This document shows, one piece after another, positions 22,444 through 31,004 of a stretch of DNA of 32,087 nt. Made by a program: the position numbers and the translations under genes. How positions within the stretch are numbered: the stretch's first letter is position 1; every line of letters starts with the position of its first letter. This DNA is from Peterkaempfera griseoplana (lineage in GTDB: Bacteria; Actinomycetota; Actinomycetes; Streptomycetales; Streptomycetaceae), in contig NZ_LIQR01000104.1 of the NCBI RefSeq assembly GCF_001418575.1, positions 1 through 32,087 of the forward strand, in the 5' to 3' direction. Under the pieces are notes generated by a model. That model was not told where the DNA came from, did no database searches, and saw only the letters and a list, made by a program, of their open reading frames with translations.

Positions 22444-23277
22444 ATGACGCAGCCCCTGTGGAACTCCAGCGCCTCGGAACTGCTGTCCGAGATCGCCACC
22501 CGGTTCTCCACCGGGCTCTCCGCGCGCCACACCTGCCCCGCCGAAGGCGCCCGGCCCCCGGCGCTGGTCGCCGTCGCCCACGGCTCCCGCGACCCGGCCG
22601 CGCGTACGGAGATCCAGCGGCTGCTCGACCAGGTGCGGGCACTGCGGCCGGGCCTTCCCGTGCACCTCGCCCACCTGGGTCTCAACGACCCGTTGCTGCC
22701 CGACGTCCTCGACCGGCTCACCGGCCGGGCGGTACTGGTGCCTCTGCTGCTGGGGCGCGGGTACCACGTCAGGGTGGACATCCCCCGGGCCCTCGCCGCC
22801 GCCCCGCACCTGGACGCCGCCGTCGCGGCCCCGCTCGGGCCGCATCCACTGCTCACCCAGGTCCTCCACACCCGGCTCGCCGAAGCGGGCTGGGACGCCA
22901 GGGGCGGCGACGCCGTGGTGCTGGCCGCCGCCGGCTCCCGCGACCCCGCCGCCGCGGCCGACACCGAGGCCCAGGCCCGGCTGCTGTCCGCCCGCCTCGG
23001 CGTCCCCGTACTCCCGGGCTACGTCGCGGCGGCGGCCCCCACCGTCGCCGAGGCCGTCGCCGCCCTCACCGCCCGCGGCCACCGCCGGGTCGCCGTCTCC
23101 GGCTACTTCACCGCCCCGGGCGACTTCGCCCGGCTGGCGGCCGCCGCCGGCCGCTGGCTCACCGCGGCCCCCCTCGGCCCGCACCCCGCCCTGGCCCGGC
23201 TGGTCCTCGCCCGCTACGACGACGCCGCGGGGCTCACCCGGGCAACCGACGCCGAACCCCGGGCTCTGGCATCCTGA
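22444..23277 (+). CDS. Sirohydrochlorin chelatase, CbiX/SirB family
   Basis: 277-residue two-domain chelatase inserting iron (or cobalt) into sirohydrochlorin, the last step to siroheme used by NirB. The first domain (about 38-165) has VAVAHGSRDPAARTE with metal-binding His46 and LLLGRGYHVRVDIP with His108. The second domain (about 167-260) repeats the pattern as VVLAAAGSRDPAAAADTE but has Ala in place of His, so only the first half looks catalytic. Divergent from nasA across a 191-bp region with motifs shared with the nirB operon, which supports a nitrogen-linked role. The ATG at 22444 has GGGGA about 12 nt upstream. Confidence 0.88.
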   Translation: MTQPLWNSSASELLSEIATRFSTGLSARHTCPAEGARPPALVAVAHGSRDPAARTEIQRLLDQVRALRPGLPVHLAHLGLNDPLLPDVLDRLTGRAVLVPLLLGRGYHVRVDIPRALAAAPHLDAAVAAPLGPHPLLTQVLHTRLAEAGWDARGGDAVVLAAAGSRDPAAAADTEAQARLLSARLGVPVLPGYVAAAAPTVAEAVAALTARGHRRVAVSGYFTAPGDFARLAAAAGRWLTAAPLGPHPALARLVLARYDDAAGLTRATDAEPRALAS

Positions 23278-23283
23278 CCGCTC

Positions 23284-23691
23284 GTGGACATACCCGACGG
23301 CCGAGCCGCCTCCGCCCTGCGTTTCCTCACCGAACTCGCCGCCTGGACCGCCACGCCGTGGGCCCTCGCCCCGCACTCGGTGCCGCTGGCCGTCGCCTCC
23401 GTGGTCCTGCTGATCGGACTGCCCACCGTCCTCGCCACCCCGGGCGACAAGAAGCAGGTGATGGTCGCCGTGCCGGGCCTGGTCACCATCGCCCTGGTGC
23501 TGCTCCAGCTCGCCGCCGCGGTCATCGCCTCCTGGGCCGCCTGGCCGGCCTGGCTGGCGGTGCCGGTCACCCTCCTCGCCGCCGTATGCCTGGTCCTGGA
23601 ACAGCCCCGCTGGCGGGCGCTGGCCGCCGTCCGCGCCGACCCGGACGGGTCGGGCGGTACGACGGCGAGGGGGCGGACGGAGGCGCCCTGA
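23284..23691 (+). CDS. YrdB-like integral membrane protein (DUF2568 type)
   Basis: 135-residue protein with four hydrophobic segments (about 12-25, 32-52, 60-80 and 85-105). ALRFLTELAAWTATPWAL at the start is the recognisable hallmark of the YrdB/DUF2568 family, followed by a GDKKQVMV loop. No function is known for the family. The GTG at 23284 lies 6 nt after the chelatase stop codon, so the two genes are probably co-transcribed. The C-terminal 30 residues are low-complexity and polar. It converges on the secreted-protein gene. Confidence 0.75.
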   Translation: MDIPDGRAASALRFLTELAAWTATPWALAPHSVPLAVASVVLLIGLPTVLATPGDKKQVMVAVPGLVTIALVLLQLAAAVIASWAAWPAWLAVPVTLLAAVCLVLEQPRWRALAAVRADPDGSGGTTARGRTEAP

Positions 23692-23724
23692 AGGGCCGGG
23701 CCCCGACCTTCTACGGCGTGCGTA

Positions 23725-24141
23725 TCACCAGGGGGAGGGGCCCGGACGGGAGCCGAACACGGAAGCGGAGATGAACAGGTCGCCGCTCGTGATCTGGCCG
23801 ACCGTCGCGCTGCCGCCGGGGTTGATGGTGACCGCCCCCGCGGAGAGGGTGATGGGGACGTTGGTGCCGTTGTCGACGGTGGTGACGGTGTTCAGTGCGA
23901 CGCCGCTGTCGAGCGGGTTCCGGCTGAGGCTCGCCCCCTGGATGACGACGTCGGGGAGAGGAGCCGTCCGGTGAATGGTCACGATTCCGGTGATCACCGG
24001 GTCCCGGTGGGCTTCCGGCGCGGTCCCCGGGGCCGCGGTGTGAAGACCCGGAGCGGCGTGGGCCGGGGAGAGGCTGAGCAGCGCGGCGCCGCAGACGACT
24101 GCTGCGGCGAGTCCGGCGGCGCGGGCGGATATGGGACGCAT
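23725..24141 (-). CDS. Secreted protein of unknown function
   Basis: 138 residues with a clear signal peptide (about 1-29, cleavage after AHA). The mature part is beta-prone and rich in Thr, Val, Asn and Gly (for example TVTTVDNGTNVPITLSAGAVTINPGGSATVGQI), with no Cys and no anchor. It is not a chaplin or rodlin as far as I can tell. The ATG at 24141 has a strong GGAGGAA Shine-Dalgarno. A hairpin lies 46 bp upstream of the start codon. It probably forms a monocistronic unit, converging on the YrdB-like gene with 33 bp between. Confidence 0.72.
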   Translation of the reverse strand: MRPISARAAGLAAAVVCGAALLSLSPAHAAPGLHTAAPGTAPEAHRDPVITGIVTIHRTAPLPDVVIQGASLSRNPLDSGVALNTVTTVDNGTNVPITLSAGAVTINPGGSATVGQITSGDLFISASVFGSRPGPSPW

Positions 24142-24509
24142 CGGATTCCTCCATGGTGCTGGTTCCGCGGTGGCAACTGAAAGGGGGCCGCACTGACACC
24201 CCGCCAGGGGTTGAGTGCGGCGCCCAGAAACCCACGCAACGTCATGTGTTCGGGTGCCGCAAGCGGTGTCGGCCGTAACGGGTGCGCGAGGCAGGAGATG
24301 TCACCGGTACGGGCCTACCGCGTCCGCTCCGGCACACTCCCGCGGACTTCCCTGCGCGCTGCCGGCCTCCTGGGCCATGCGGTCCCTCGCGCGCTCCTGT
24401 TCTCCGCGAAGCCGCCGGCGCAGCGGGCGGACGGTAATCGGACAGCAGTCCTCATCCCGTTGCGCGGCGGGTGCCCGGTTGACACAGGGCGGGCGTACCG
24501 TGCGGGTAT
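24142..24509. other. 368-bp divergent gap with a stem-loop at 24187-24221
   Basis: No convincing gene on either strand. At 24187-24221 a long hairpin has an 8-bp outer stem (GCCGCACT / AGTGCGGC), a 3/2-nt internal loop, a 5-bp inner stem (ACCCC / GGGGT) and a GCCA loop. It lies upstream of the secreted-protein gene, where it could be a leader structure or operator. Near the dgt start there is TTGACA (24479-24484) and TACCGT (24496-24501); their 11-nt spacing is too short for one promoter. TACCGT alone, 8 nt before the ATG, may be the -10 of a leaderless message. Confidence 0.5.
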
Positions 24510-25826
24510 ATGAACGAGACCGACCAGGCCGCCGCTGTCCGGGCAGGTGCCAACGGGGCGGCGGCATACGATCCCGCCGCCGTGGCGCGGTGGGTGCCCG
24601 AGCCCGACAAGAGGCCGGGGCGCACCGCCTTCGAGCGTGACCGGGCCCGGGTGCTGCACTCCGCGGCGCTGCGGCGGCTCGCCGGTACGACGCAGGTCGT
24701 GGCGCCGATGCTCAGCGACTTCCCGCGGACCAGGCTGACCCACTCCCTGGAATGCGCCCAGGTCGGCCGGGAGCTGGGGGCGGCGCTGGGCTGCGATCCG
24801 GACCTGGTGGAGGTGGCGTGCCTGGCGCACGACCTGGGGCATCCGCCGTTCGGCCACACCGGTGAGGCGGCGCTGGACGGCGCCGCCCAGGCGTGCGGTG
24901 GCTTCGAGGGCAACGCCCAGTCGCTGCGGATCCTGACCCGGCTGGAGCCCAAGCGCTTCGCCCCGCACAGTGACGCCGCCGCCCGGCTGGCGCCCTGGCC
25001 GGGCCGCAGTGTGGGCCTGAACCTCACCCGCGCCGCCCTGGACGCGGCCACCAAGTACCCCTGGACGCGGGGGCAGCACCCCACCGAGCCGTCCTCGCCC
25101 AAGTACGGCGTCTACGCCGAGGACCTGGCGGTGTTCCGCTGGGTCCGGGCGGCGGCGCCGCCCGGTCGGCGCTGCTTCGAGGCGACGGTGATGGACTGGT
25201 CAGACGACGTCGCCTACTCCGTGCACGATCTGGAGGACGGGCTGCACGCGGGCCATGTCGACCCGGCCGTGCTGCACAGCCCCACCGAGCGGGCGGAGCT
25301 GTTCAAGGTGGCGGCTTACTACGCGCAGGCGGCGGAGGAGGAGTTCGCCGAGGCGCTGGACCGGCTGCTGGCCCAGGAGTGGTGGCCGCGCTCCTACGAC
25401 GGCTCGGCCCGGGACCGGGCCGGGCTGAAGGACGCCACCAGCCAGCTGATCGGCCGTTTCTGCCTGGCGGCGGAGCGGGCGACCCGTGAGCGTCACGGGC
25501 CGGGCCGGCTGACCCGCTACCGGGCCGAGCTGGTGGTGCCGCATCCGACGCGGGTGGAGTGCGCGGTGCTGAAGGCCGTCGCGGTCCGCTATGTGATGCA
25601 GCGGGCCGAGCAGGCCGAACTGCGGTCCCGGCAGCGGGTGGTGATCGCCGAGCTGGCCGAGGTGCTGGTACGGGACGCGCCGCGCGGGCTCGACCCGGTC
25701 TTCCGGGCCCTGTTCGAGGAGGCCGAGGACGACCGCTCCAGGCTGCGCGCGGTGGTGGACCAGATCGCCTCCCTCACCGACGCCTCCGCGCTGGCCCTGC
25801 ACCGGGTACTCGTGCAGGAGGGGTGA
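24510..25826 (+). CDS. dgt: Deoxyguanosinetriphosphate triphosphohydrolase-like protein
   Basis: 438-residue HD-domain dNTP triphosphohydrolase that releases triphosphate from dNTPs and so adjusts the nucleotide pool. Metal ligands are His78 (RLTHSLE), His107-Asp108 ([16 protein letters not shown]) and the Asp in [25 protein letters not shown] near residue 55 and the N-terminal [17 protein letters not shown] are the usual family opening. Length is normal for actinobacterial Dgt. The ATG has no Shine-Dalgarno and seems leaderless. It is followed by the flavoprotein, dnaG and sigma genes on the same strand, an order I believe is conserved in Streptomyces. Confidence 0.93.
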   Translation: MNETDQAAAVRAGANGAAAYDPAAVARWVPEPDKRPGRTAFERDRARVLHSAALRRLAGTTQVVAPMLSDFPRTRLTHSLECAQVGRELGAALGCDPDLVEVACLAHDLGHPPFGHTGEAALDGAAQACGGFEGNAQSLRILTRLEPKRFAPHSDAAARLAPWPGRSVGLNLTRAALDAATKYPWTRGQHPTEPSSPKYGVYAEDLAVFRWVRAAAPPGRRCFEATVMDWSDDVAYSVHDLEDGLHAGHVDPAVLHSPTERAELFKVAAYYAQAAEEEFAEALDRLLAQEWWPRSYDGSARDRAGLKDATSQLIGRFCLAAERATRERHGPGRLTRYRAELVVPHPTRVECAVLKAVAVRYVMQRAEQAELRSRQRVVIAELAEVLVRDAPRGLDPVFRALFEEAEDDRSRLRAVVDQIASLTDASALALHRVLVQEG

Positions 25827-25997
25827 CGATCCGGCCGGGTTGGCGCAGCGCTCTTCACTTGGGCCTGCGCATGGGGGACGCTCGACCGCAGCGGACGGCC
25901 GGTTCGGCCGGGGTCGTCGACCCGCCGCGCAGTAACCTGGCACTCACGGTGCGTAGCGGCCGGCCTGCGGCCCGCCGCGGAACAGGAGAGAGCGGAC

Positions 25998-27263
25998 GTG
26001 GTGGACAGCAACGAGACCCATGTCATCGTGGGCGCCGGCCTCGCCGGGGCCAAGGCCGCCGAGACGCTGCGGGACGAGGGTTTCACCGGGCGGGTGATAC
26101 TGCTCGGCGACGAGCGGGAGAAGCCGTACGAGCGGCCGGGGCTCTCCAAGGGCTACCTCACCGGCGCCGAGCAGGCCGACGCGCTCCAGGTGCACGACCC
26201 TTCCTGGTACGCGGCGCACGAGGTGGAGCTGCACCTGGGCCAGCCGGTCACCGCACTGGACCGGGAGGCCAAGGAGGTGCGGCTGGGCGACGGCACCGCC
26301 ATCCGCTACCACAAGCTGCTGCTGGCCACCGGCTCCTCGCCGCGGCCCCTGCGGGTGCCCGGCGCCGACCTGGCCGGGGTGCACTATCTGCGCCGGCTGC
26401 CGCACGCCGAGCGGCTGCGGCAGGTGCTGCAGACCCTGGGGCGGGAGAACGGGCGGCTGCTGATCGCGGGCGCCGGCTGGATCGGGATGGAGGTCGCCGC
26501 GGCGGCCCGCGGCTACGGCGCCGAGGTGACAGTGGTGGAGCCGCAGCCGACGCCGCTGTTCGGCGTGCTCGGCCCGGAACTCGGCGGGTTCTTCGCCGAT
26601 CTCCACCGGGAGCACGGTGTCTCCTTCCAGCTGGGCGCGTCGATCACCGAGGTGGTCGGCCAGGACGGCATGGTGCTGTCCGCCCTCACCGACACCGGTG
26701 AGGAGCTTCCCGCCCACGCCATGCTGATCGGTATCGGCGCCGCTCCCGACATCGCGCTCGCCGAGGCCGCCGGGCTGGAGATCGCGGCCCGGGAGGAGGG
26801 CGGCGGTGTGGCGGTGGACGCCTCGCTGCGCACCTCCGACCCGGACGTCTTCGCGGCGGGCGACCTGGCTTCCGCCTACCACCCGGTCTTCGAGCGGCGG
26901 CTGCGGGTGGAGCACTGGGCCAACGCCCTCAACGGCGGCCCGGCGGCCGCCCGGGCGATGCTGGGCCAGGAGGTGGTCTACGACCGGGTGCCGTACTTCT
27001 TCAGCGACCAGTACGACCTGGGGATGGAGTACTCGGGCTTCGCCGCGCCCGGGGAGTACGCCCAGGTGGTGATCCGGGGCGACGCCGCCAAGCGCGAGTT
27101 CATCGCCTTCTGGCTGGATGCGCAGAGCCGGGTGCTGGCGGGGATGAACGTCAACGTCTGGGATGTCACCGACCCCATCCAGCAGTTGGTGCGCTCCCGG
27201 CGTCCGGTCGATCCGGAGCGGCTCTCCGACCCCGCCGTGCCGCTGGACGCCCTGCTGCCCTGA
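25998..27263 (+). CDS. FAD-dependent oxidoreductase, ferredoxin/rubredoxin reductase type
   Basis: 421-residue flavoprotein resembling the reductases of class I P450 and dioxygenase systems (putidaredoxin/rhodocoxin reductase). The FAD fold is VIVGAGLAGAKAAETLRDEG (about 9-28), with PYERPGLSKGYL next. The NAD(H) fold is LLIAGAGWIGMEVAAAARGYGAEVTVVE (about 154-181), the second FAD block is DVFAAGDLASAYHP, and the C-terminal domain starts at VEHWANALNGGPAAAR. It passes electrons from NAD(P)H to a small iron-sulfur protein, but no ferredoxin gene is adjacent. The GTG at 25998 has AGGAG 9 nt upstream; the next codon is also GTG. Confidence 0.92.
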   Translation: MVDSNETHVIVGAGLAGAKAAETLRDEGFTGRVILLGDEREKPYERPGLSKGYLTGAEQADALQVHDPSWYAAHEVELHLGQPVTALDREAKEVRLGDGTAIRYHKLLLATGSSPRPLRVPGADLAGVHYLRRLPHAERLRQVLQTLGRENGRLLIAGAGWIGMEVAAAARGYGAEVTVVEPQPTPLFGVLGPELGGFFADLHREHGVSFQLGASITEVVGQDGMVLSALTDTGEELPAHAMLIGIGAAPDIALAEAAGLEIAAREEGGGVAVDASLRTSDPDVFAAGDLASAYHPVFERRLRVEHWANALNGGPAAARAMLGQEVVYDRVPYFFSDQYDLGMEYSGFAAPGEYAQVVIRGDAAKREFIAFWLDAQSRVLAGMNVNVWDVTDPIQQLVRSRRPVDPERLSDPAVPLDALLP

Positions 27264-27292
27264 GGGCGGCGGGGCATGTCCCCGCGCCGCCG

Positions 27293-27298
27293 TAGACT
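27293..27298 (+). promoter_or_regulatory. -10 element, probable leaderless promoter of dnaG
   Basis: TAGACT ends 6 nt before the GTG start at 27305, with no Shine-Dalgarno. The arrangement matches the one upstream of the MOSC gene. No clear -35 is visible. Confidence 0.6.
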
Positions 27299-27304
27299 TC
27301 GTGC

Positions 27305-29215
27305 GTGGCAGGCAGGATCAGGGACGAGGACGTACAGGCGGTGCGCAGCGCGCTGCCCATCGATGTGGTCGTCTCCGACTACGTCCAGCTGGTCAGTGGC
27401 GGCGGGGCGCAGCTCAAGGGCGTCTGCCCGTTCCACGACGAGAAGTCCGCGTCCTTCTACGTCAACCCGGCCAAGGGCGTCTACCACTGCTTCGGCTGCG
27501 GCGAGGGCGGGGACACCCTCGGCTTTGTGATGAAGGTGGAGCATCTCTCCTTCACCGAGGCCGTGGAGCGGCTCGCCGCCCAGGCGGGCATCACCCTGCG
27601 CTACGAGGAGGGCGGCTACACCCCGGGCCGGCAGAAGGGCGAGCGGACCCGGCTGGTGGAGGCCCACAAGGTGGCCGCGGCCTGGTTCGCGGAACAGTTG
27701 CAGGGGGCGGAGGCTGAGATCGGCCGCCGCTTCCTGGCCGAGCGGGGCTTCGACGAGGCCGCGGCCAAGCAGTTCGGGGTGGGGTACGCCCCGGCGGGCT
27801 GGGAGCACCTGGTCCGCTTTCTGCGCGGCCGGGGCTTCGCCGACCGGGAGATCCTGTCCGGCGGCCTGGCCTCCCAGGGGCAGCGCGGCGGCCTGATCGA
27901 CCGCTTCCGCGGGCGTCTGGTGTGGCCGATCCGCGACATCACCGGTGAGGTGGTCGGCTTCGGCGCGCGCAGGCTGCGCGAGGACGACAACGGTCCCAAG
28001 TACCTCAACACCCCCGAGACGGCGATCTACAAGAAGTCGCATGTCCTCTACGGCATCGACCTGGCGAAGAAGGACATCGCCAAAACCGGCCGGGCGGTGG
28101 TGGTGGAGGGGTACACCGACGTCATGGCCTGCCATCTGGCGGGTGTGACCACGGCGGTGGCGACCTGCGGCACGGCCTTCGCCGAGGACCACATCAAGAT
28201 CATCCGGCGACTGCTGATGGACACCTCCGCCTACCGCGGCGAGACCGTCTTCACCTTCGACGGCGACGCGGCCGGGCAGAAGGCGGCCCTGCGCGCCTTC
28301 GAGGACGACCAGAAGTTCGCCGCCCGTACCTCCATCGCGGTCAGCCCCGGCGGCATGGACCCCTGTGAGCTGCGGCTCGCGGAGGGCGACGCGGCGGTGC
28401 GCAAACTGGTGGACAACCCGGTGCCGCTCTTCGAGTTCGCCATCCGCAGCACCGTCGCCCGGCACCGGGTGGAGACCGCGGAGGGCCGCGCCGCCGCCCT
28501 GGAGGAGGCCGCGCCGATCGTCGCCCGGATCAAGGACCGTTCCATCCAGCACCAGTACGCCGTCCAGCTCGGCGGGATGCTGGGCATCCTCGACGAGCAG
28601 TTCGTGGTGCGCCGCGTCGCCCAGATCGCCCGCTGGCAGCGCGAGCGGGAGCACGAGCGGCCGGGACCCGCCGCGCGGCGCGGGGAGGCGCCCGCTCCGG
28701 CGCCCGCGCCCGTCCGCCCGGTCGCGCCCAGGCTCAACCCCCGCGACCCGGCGCAGTTCGTGGAGCGGGAGCTGCTGAAGCTCGCCCTCCAGCATCCGGA
28801 GCTGGTCAGCCCGGCCTTCGACAACTTCGGCGAGGACGAGTTCCCCACCGCCCCCTACACGGCGGTGCGGCGTGCCGTCGCGGCCGCGGGCGGCGCCGCG
28901 TACGGCACCACGGTGCCCGACTTCACCGCCAGGGTCCGCGACACCGCGCCCGACGACTCCGTACGGGCCCTGATCACCGAGCTCACCGTGGAGCCGATCC
29001 GCACCCGCCGGGCGCCGGACGCCATCTACGCGGGGGAGTTCCTGGTGAAGCTGCGGCTGCAGGCCGTGGACGCCCGGGTCGCCGAGGTGCGGGCCCATCT
29101 CCAGCGGCTGGGCAACCGGGCCGCCCCCGAGGAACTGACCGCCGTCCAGGGCGAGTTGTGGGCCCTGGAGCAGTACCGCAACGACCTGCGGACCCGCGGC
29201 GCGGCCGCTCTCTAG
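27305..29215 (+). CDS. dnaG: DNA primase DnaG
   Basis: 636-residue primase making RNA primers for replication, acting with the DnaB helicase. The N-terminal zinc-binding domain has Cys41, His44, Cys62 and Cys65 ([13 protein letters not shown] and [10 protein letters not shown]). The catalytic core has [16 protein letters not shown], then a TOPRIM domain with Glu268 ([13 protein letters not shown]) and the metal site [12 protein letters not shown] (Asp319, Asp321). A Pro/Ala/Arg linker (about 450-477) precedes the helicase-binding domain. Length is normal. The GTG at 27305 gives the conserved start [14 protein letters not shown] and is probably leaderless. The stop codon overlaps a hairpin that leads into the sigma gene region. 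Confidence 0.97.
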   Translation: MAGRIRDEDVQAVRSALPIDVVVSDYVQLVSGGGAQLKGVCPFHDEKSASFYVNPAKGVYHCFGCGEGGDTLGFVMKVEHLSFTEAVERLAAQAGITLRYEEGGYTPGRQKGERTRLVEAHKVAAAWFAEQLQGAEAEIGRRFLAERGFDEAAAKQFGVGYAPAGWEHLVRFLRGRGFADREILSGGLASQGQRGGLIDRFRGRLVWPIRDITGEVVGFGARRLREDDNGPKYLNTPETAIYKKSHVLYGIDLAKKDIAKTGRAVVVEGYTDVMACHLAGVTTAVATCGTAFAEDHIKIIRRLLMDTSAYRGETVFTFDGDAAGQKAALRAFEDDQKFAARTSIAVSPGGMDPCELRLAEGDAAVRKLVDNPVPLFEFAIRSTVARHRVETAEGRAAALEEAAPIVARIKDRSIQHQYAVQLGGMLGILDEQFVVRRVAQIARWQREREHERPGPAARRGEAPAPAPAPVRPVAPRLNPRDPAQFVERELLKLALQHPELVSPAFDNFGEDEFPTAPYTAVRRAVAAAGGAAYGTTVPDFTARVRDTAPDDSVRALITELTVEPIRTRRAPDAIYAGEFLVKLRLQAVDARVAEVRAHLQRLGNRAAPEELTAVQGELWALEQYRNDLRTRGAAAL

Positions 29216-29250
29216 CGCCGCCCGGGGCGCACGCTGTGCGGCCCGGCGCC
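29216..29250 (+). terminator. Weak hairpin after dnaG
   Basis: CCGGG (29222-29226) pairs with CCCGG (29242-29246), with an inner GCAC/GTGC stem and a short internal loop. An outer GCGCC/GGCGC pairing beginning at the dnaG stop codon competes with it. A run of six A residues follows a few bases later, the wrong strand for a U-tract. It may only attenuate. Confidence 0.35.
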
Positions 29251-29316
29251 CCCGGGGCCAAAAAACCACCGCACGAGTATCGGCCATGGCGTGTGGCGTA
29301 CCCCACACTGGAAGTG

Positions 29317-30864
29317 GTGTCCCAGTCAGTGCAGCGCGGGACCGCCGCGGCCGCCGACATCCCGCCCACAGCCTCCCGGGCGGAGGGCGGCGCCGTGCCC
29401 CCCGCCCCGGCGCTGCACGCCCCGGCACCTGTCCAGCAGGCCCCCGACCAGCAGGCGCCCGATCCCTCAGTGCACCACGGGCCCTCCGCGCAGGAAGGGA
29501 ACGATGTGGACCTCGTCACCCCGGCCCGCCCCGCCGTCCGCCGTACCGCCTCACGAGGCGAAGCGGCCGCCACCACCTCCTCGGCCGACGCGGACGAGGT
29601 GGACGCCGCCGACACCGTCGAGGGCGTGCGGCACGAGGGCCCTGCCGACGACCCGGGGGCGCAGGGACAGCGCGGCCCCGGACCGGCGGAGGGCCATCCC
29701 GGGGCGGCGGACGACCAGGACGGCGCCGACCAGGTCGGGACCGGCCGGGGCGCCCCCGCCCAGGACGACGGCGTCCAGGACGCAGACCGGGACGACGGTG
29801 ATCAGGACGACGGCGTCCAGGACGACGCCGACCAGGGACTCGCGGAGATCAGCGACCCCTCCGAGGCGGAGCTGGCCGGCGCCGCGGCGGAGGAGGCCGA
29901 GGAACCGGAGGAGCCGGAGCGCGCCCCGGCTATCGACGAGGTGGCCGGCCCCTCCGCGGACCTCTTCCGCCAGTACCTGCGGGAGATCGGCCGCATCCCC
30001 CTGCTCAGCGCGGCGGAGGAGGTCGAGCTGGCCCGCCAGGTCGAGGCCGGCCTCTTCGCCGAGGAGTACCTGGGCGAACACCTGGCCTCGGGTGTCGACG
30101 ACAGGCTCGCCGACGACCTGGACCACCTGGTGGTCCTCGGCAGGATCGCCAAGCGGCGTCTGATCGAGGCCAATCTGCGGCTGGTGGTCTCCGTCGCCAA
30201 GCGGTACGTCGGCCGCGGACTGACCATGCTGGACCTGGTCCAGGAGGGCAATCTGGGGCTGATCCGCGCCGTCGAGAAGTTCGACTACGCCCGCGGCTAC
30301 AAGTTCTCCACCTACGCGACCTGGTGGATCCGCCAGGCCATGAGCCGGGCACTGGCCGACCAGGCCCGCACCATCAGGGTGCCGGTGCACGTGGTGGAGC
30401 TGATCAACCGGGTGGTCCGGGTGCAGCGACGGCTGCTCCAGGAGCGCGGCCACGAGCCCACCCCGGCCGATGTGGCCGCGGTCCTGGAACTCTCCGAGGA
30501 ACGGGTCACCGAGTTGCTGCGCCTGGCCCAGGAGCCGGTCTCGCTGCACGCGCCGGTGGGTGAGGAGGACGACATCGCGCTGGGCGACCTGATCGAGGAC
30601 GCCGACGCCGCCTCGCCCGTGGAGTCCGCGGCCTTCCTCCTGCTGCGGGAGCACCTGGAGGCGGTGCTCTCCACCCTCGGCGAGCGTGAGCGCAAGGTGG
30701 TGCAGCTGCGCTACGGGCTCGCCGACGGGCGGCCGCGGACCCTGGAGGAGATCGGGCGCCTCTTCGGGGTGACCCGTGAGCGCATCCGGCAGATCGAGTC
30801 CAAGACCCTCAACAAGCTGCGCGACCACGCCTTCGCCGACCAGTTGCGCGGCTACCTCGACTGA
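29317..30864 (+). CDS. Principal-type RNA polymerase sigma factor, HrdA-like
   Basis: Group 1/2 sigma-70 factor directing RNA polymerase to promoters. Region 1.2 is [29 protein letters not shown]. Region 2 is [25 protein letters not shown] with the -10 reader [25 protein letters not shown]. Region 3 spans about 345-420, and region 4 ends with the -35 helix-turn-helix [28 protein letters not shown]. The first about 200 residues are acidic and Pro/Ala-rich with an internal repeat. Start is uncertain: 29317 (GTG, 515 residues) keeps all coding-like sequence, but the GTG at 29506 has a better Shine-Dalgarno (GGAAGG, 7 nt) and would give 452. HrdA is suggested by position next to dnaG; HrdB would also fit the domains. 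Confidence 0.9.
   Translation: MSQSVQRGTAAAADIPPTASRAEGGAVPPAPALHAPAPVQQAPDQQAPDPSVHHGPSAQEGNDVDLVTPARPAVRRTASRGEAAATTSSADADEVDAADTVEGVRHEGPADDPGAQGQRGPGPAEGHPGAADDQDGADQVGTGRGAPAQDDGVQDADRDDGDQDDGVQDDADQGLAEISDPSEAELAGAAAEEAEEPEEPERAPAIDEVAGPSADLFRQYLREIGRIPLLSAAEEVELARQVEAGLFAEEYLGEHLASGVDDRLADDLDHLVVLGRIAKRRLIEANLRLVVSVAKRYVGRGLTMLDLVQEGNLGLIRAVEKFDYARGYKFSTYATWWIRQAMSRALADQARTIRVPVHVVELINRVVRVQRRLLQERGHEPTPADVAAVLELSEERVTELLRLAQEPVSLHAPVGEEDDIALGDLIEDADAASPVESAAFLLLREHLEAVLSTLGERERKVVQLRYGLADGRPRTLEEIGRLFGVTRERIRQIESKTLNKLRDHAFADQLRGYLD
29761..29824 (+). repeat. In-frame 42-bp imperfect repeat in the sigma gene
   Basis: An identical 22-nt block occurs at 29761-29782 and 29803-29824, a 42-bp period. 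It encodes the acidic pattern QDDGVQD twice, 14 residues apart, in the non-conserved N-terminal extension. Confidence 0.8.
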
Positions 30865-30907
30865 GCCCGGCCGCCCGGTGAACCGCGCCCGTCCGGCCCC
30901 GCCACGG

Positions 30908-30944
30908 CCGCAGGCTTCCGCGTACGGCCCGTGGGAGCCTGCGG
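30908..30944. terminator. Bidirectional terminator between the sigma and kinase genes
   Basis: 12-bp stem with a single G-U pair (30908-30919 with 30933-30944) and a 13-nt loop. It lies between two convergent genes. Confidence 0.75.
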
Positions 30945-31004
30945 GCGACGGGGGACCGGGCGGCCCGCACCGCCCCCGGGCCGCACCGCCCCGGGCAGCC
31001 CCGG

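Noticed and set aside
24211-24513. Possible 100-residue gene just before dgt
   Set aside because: Overlaps the dgt start, has no ribosome site and atypical codon use; more likely promoter region.
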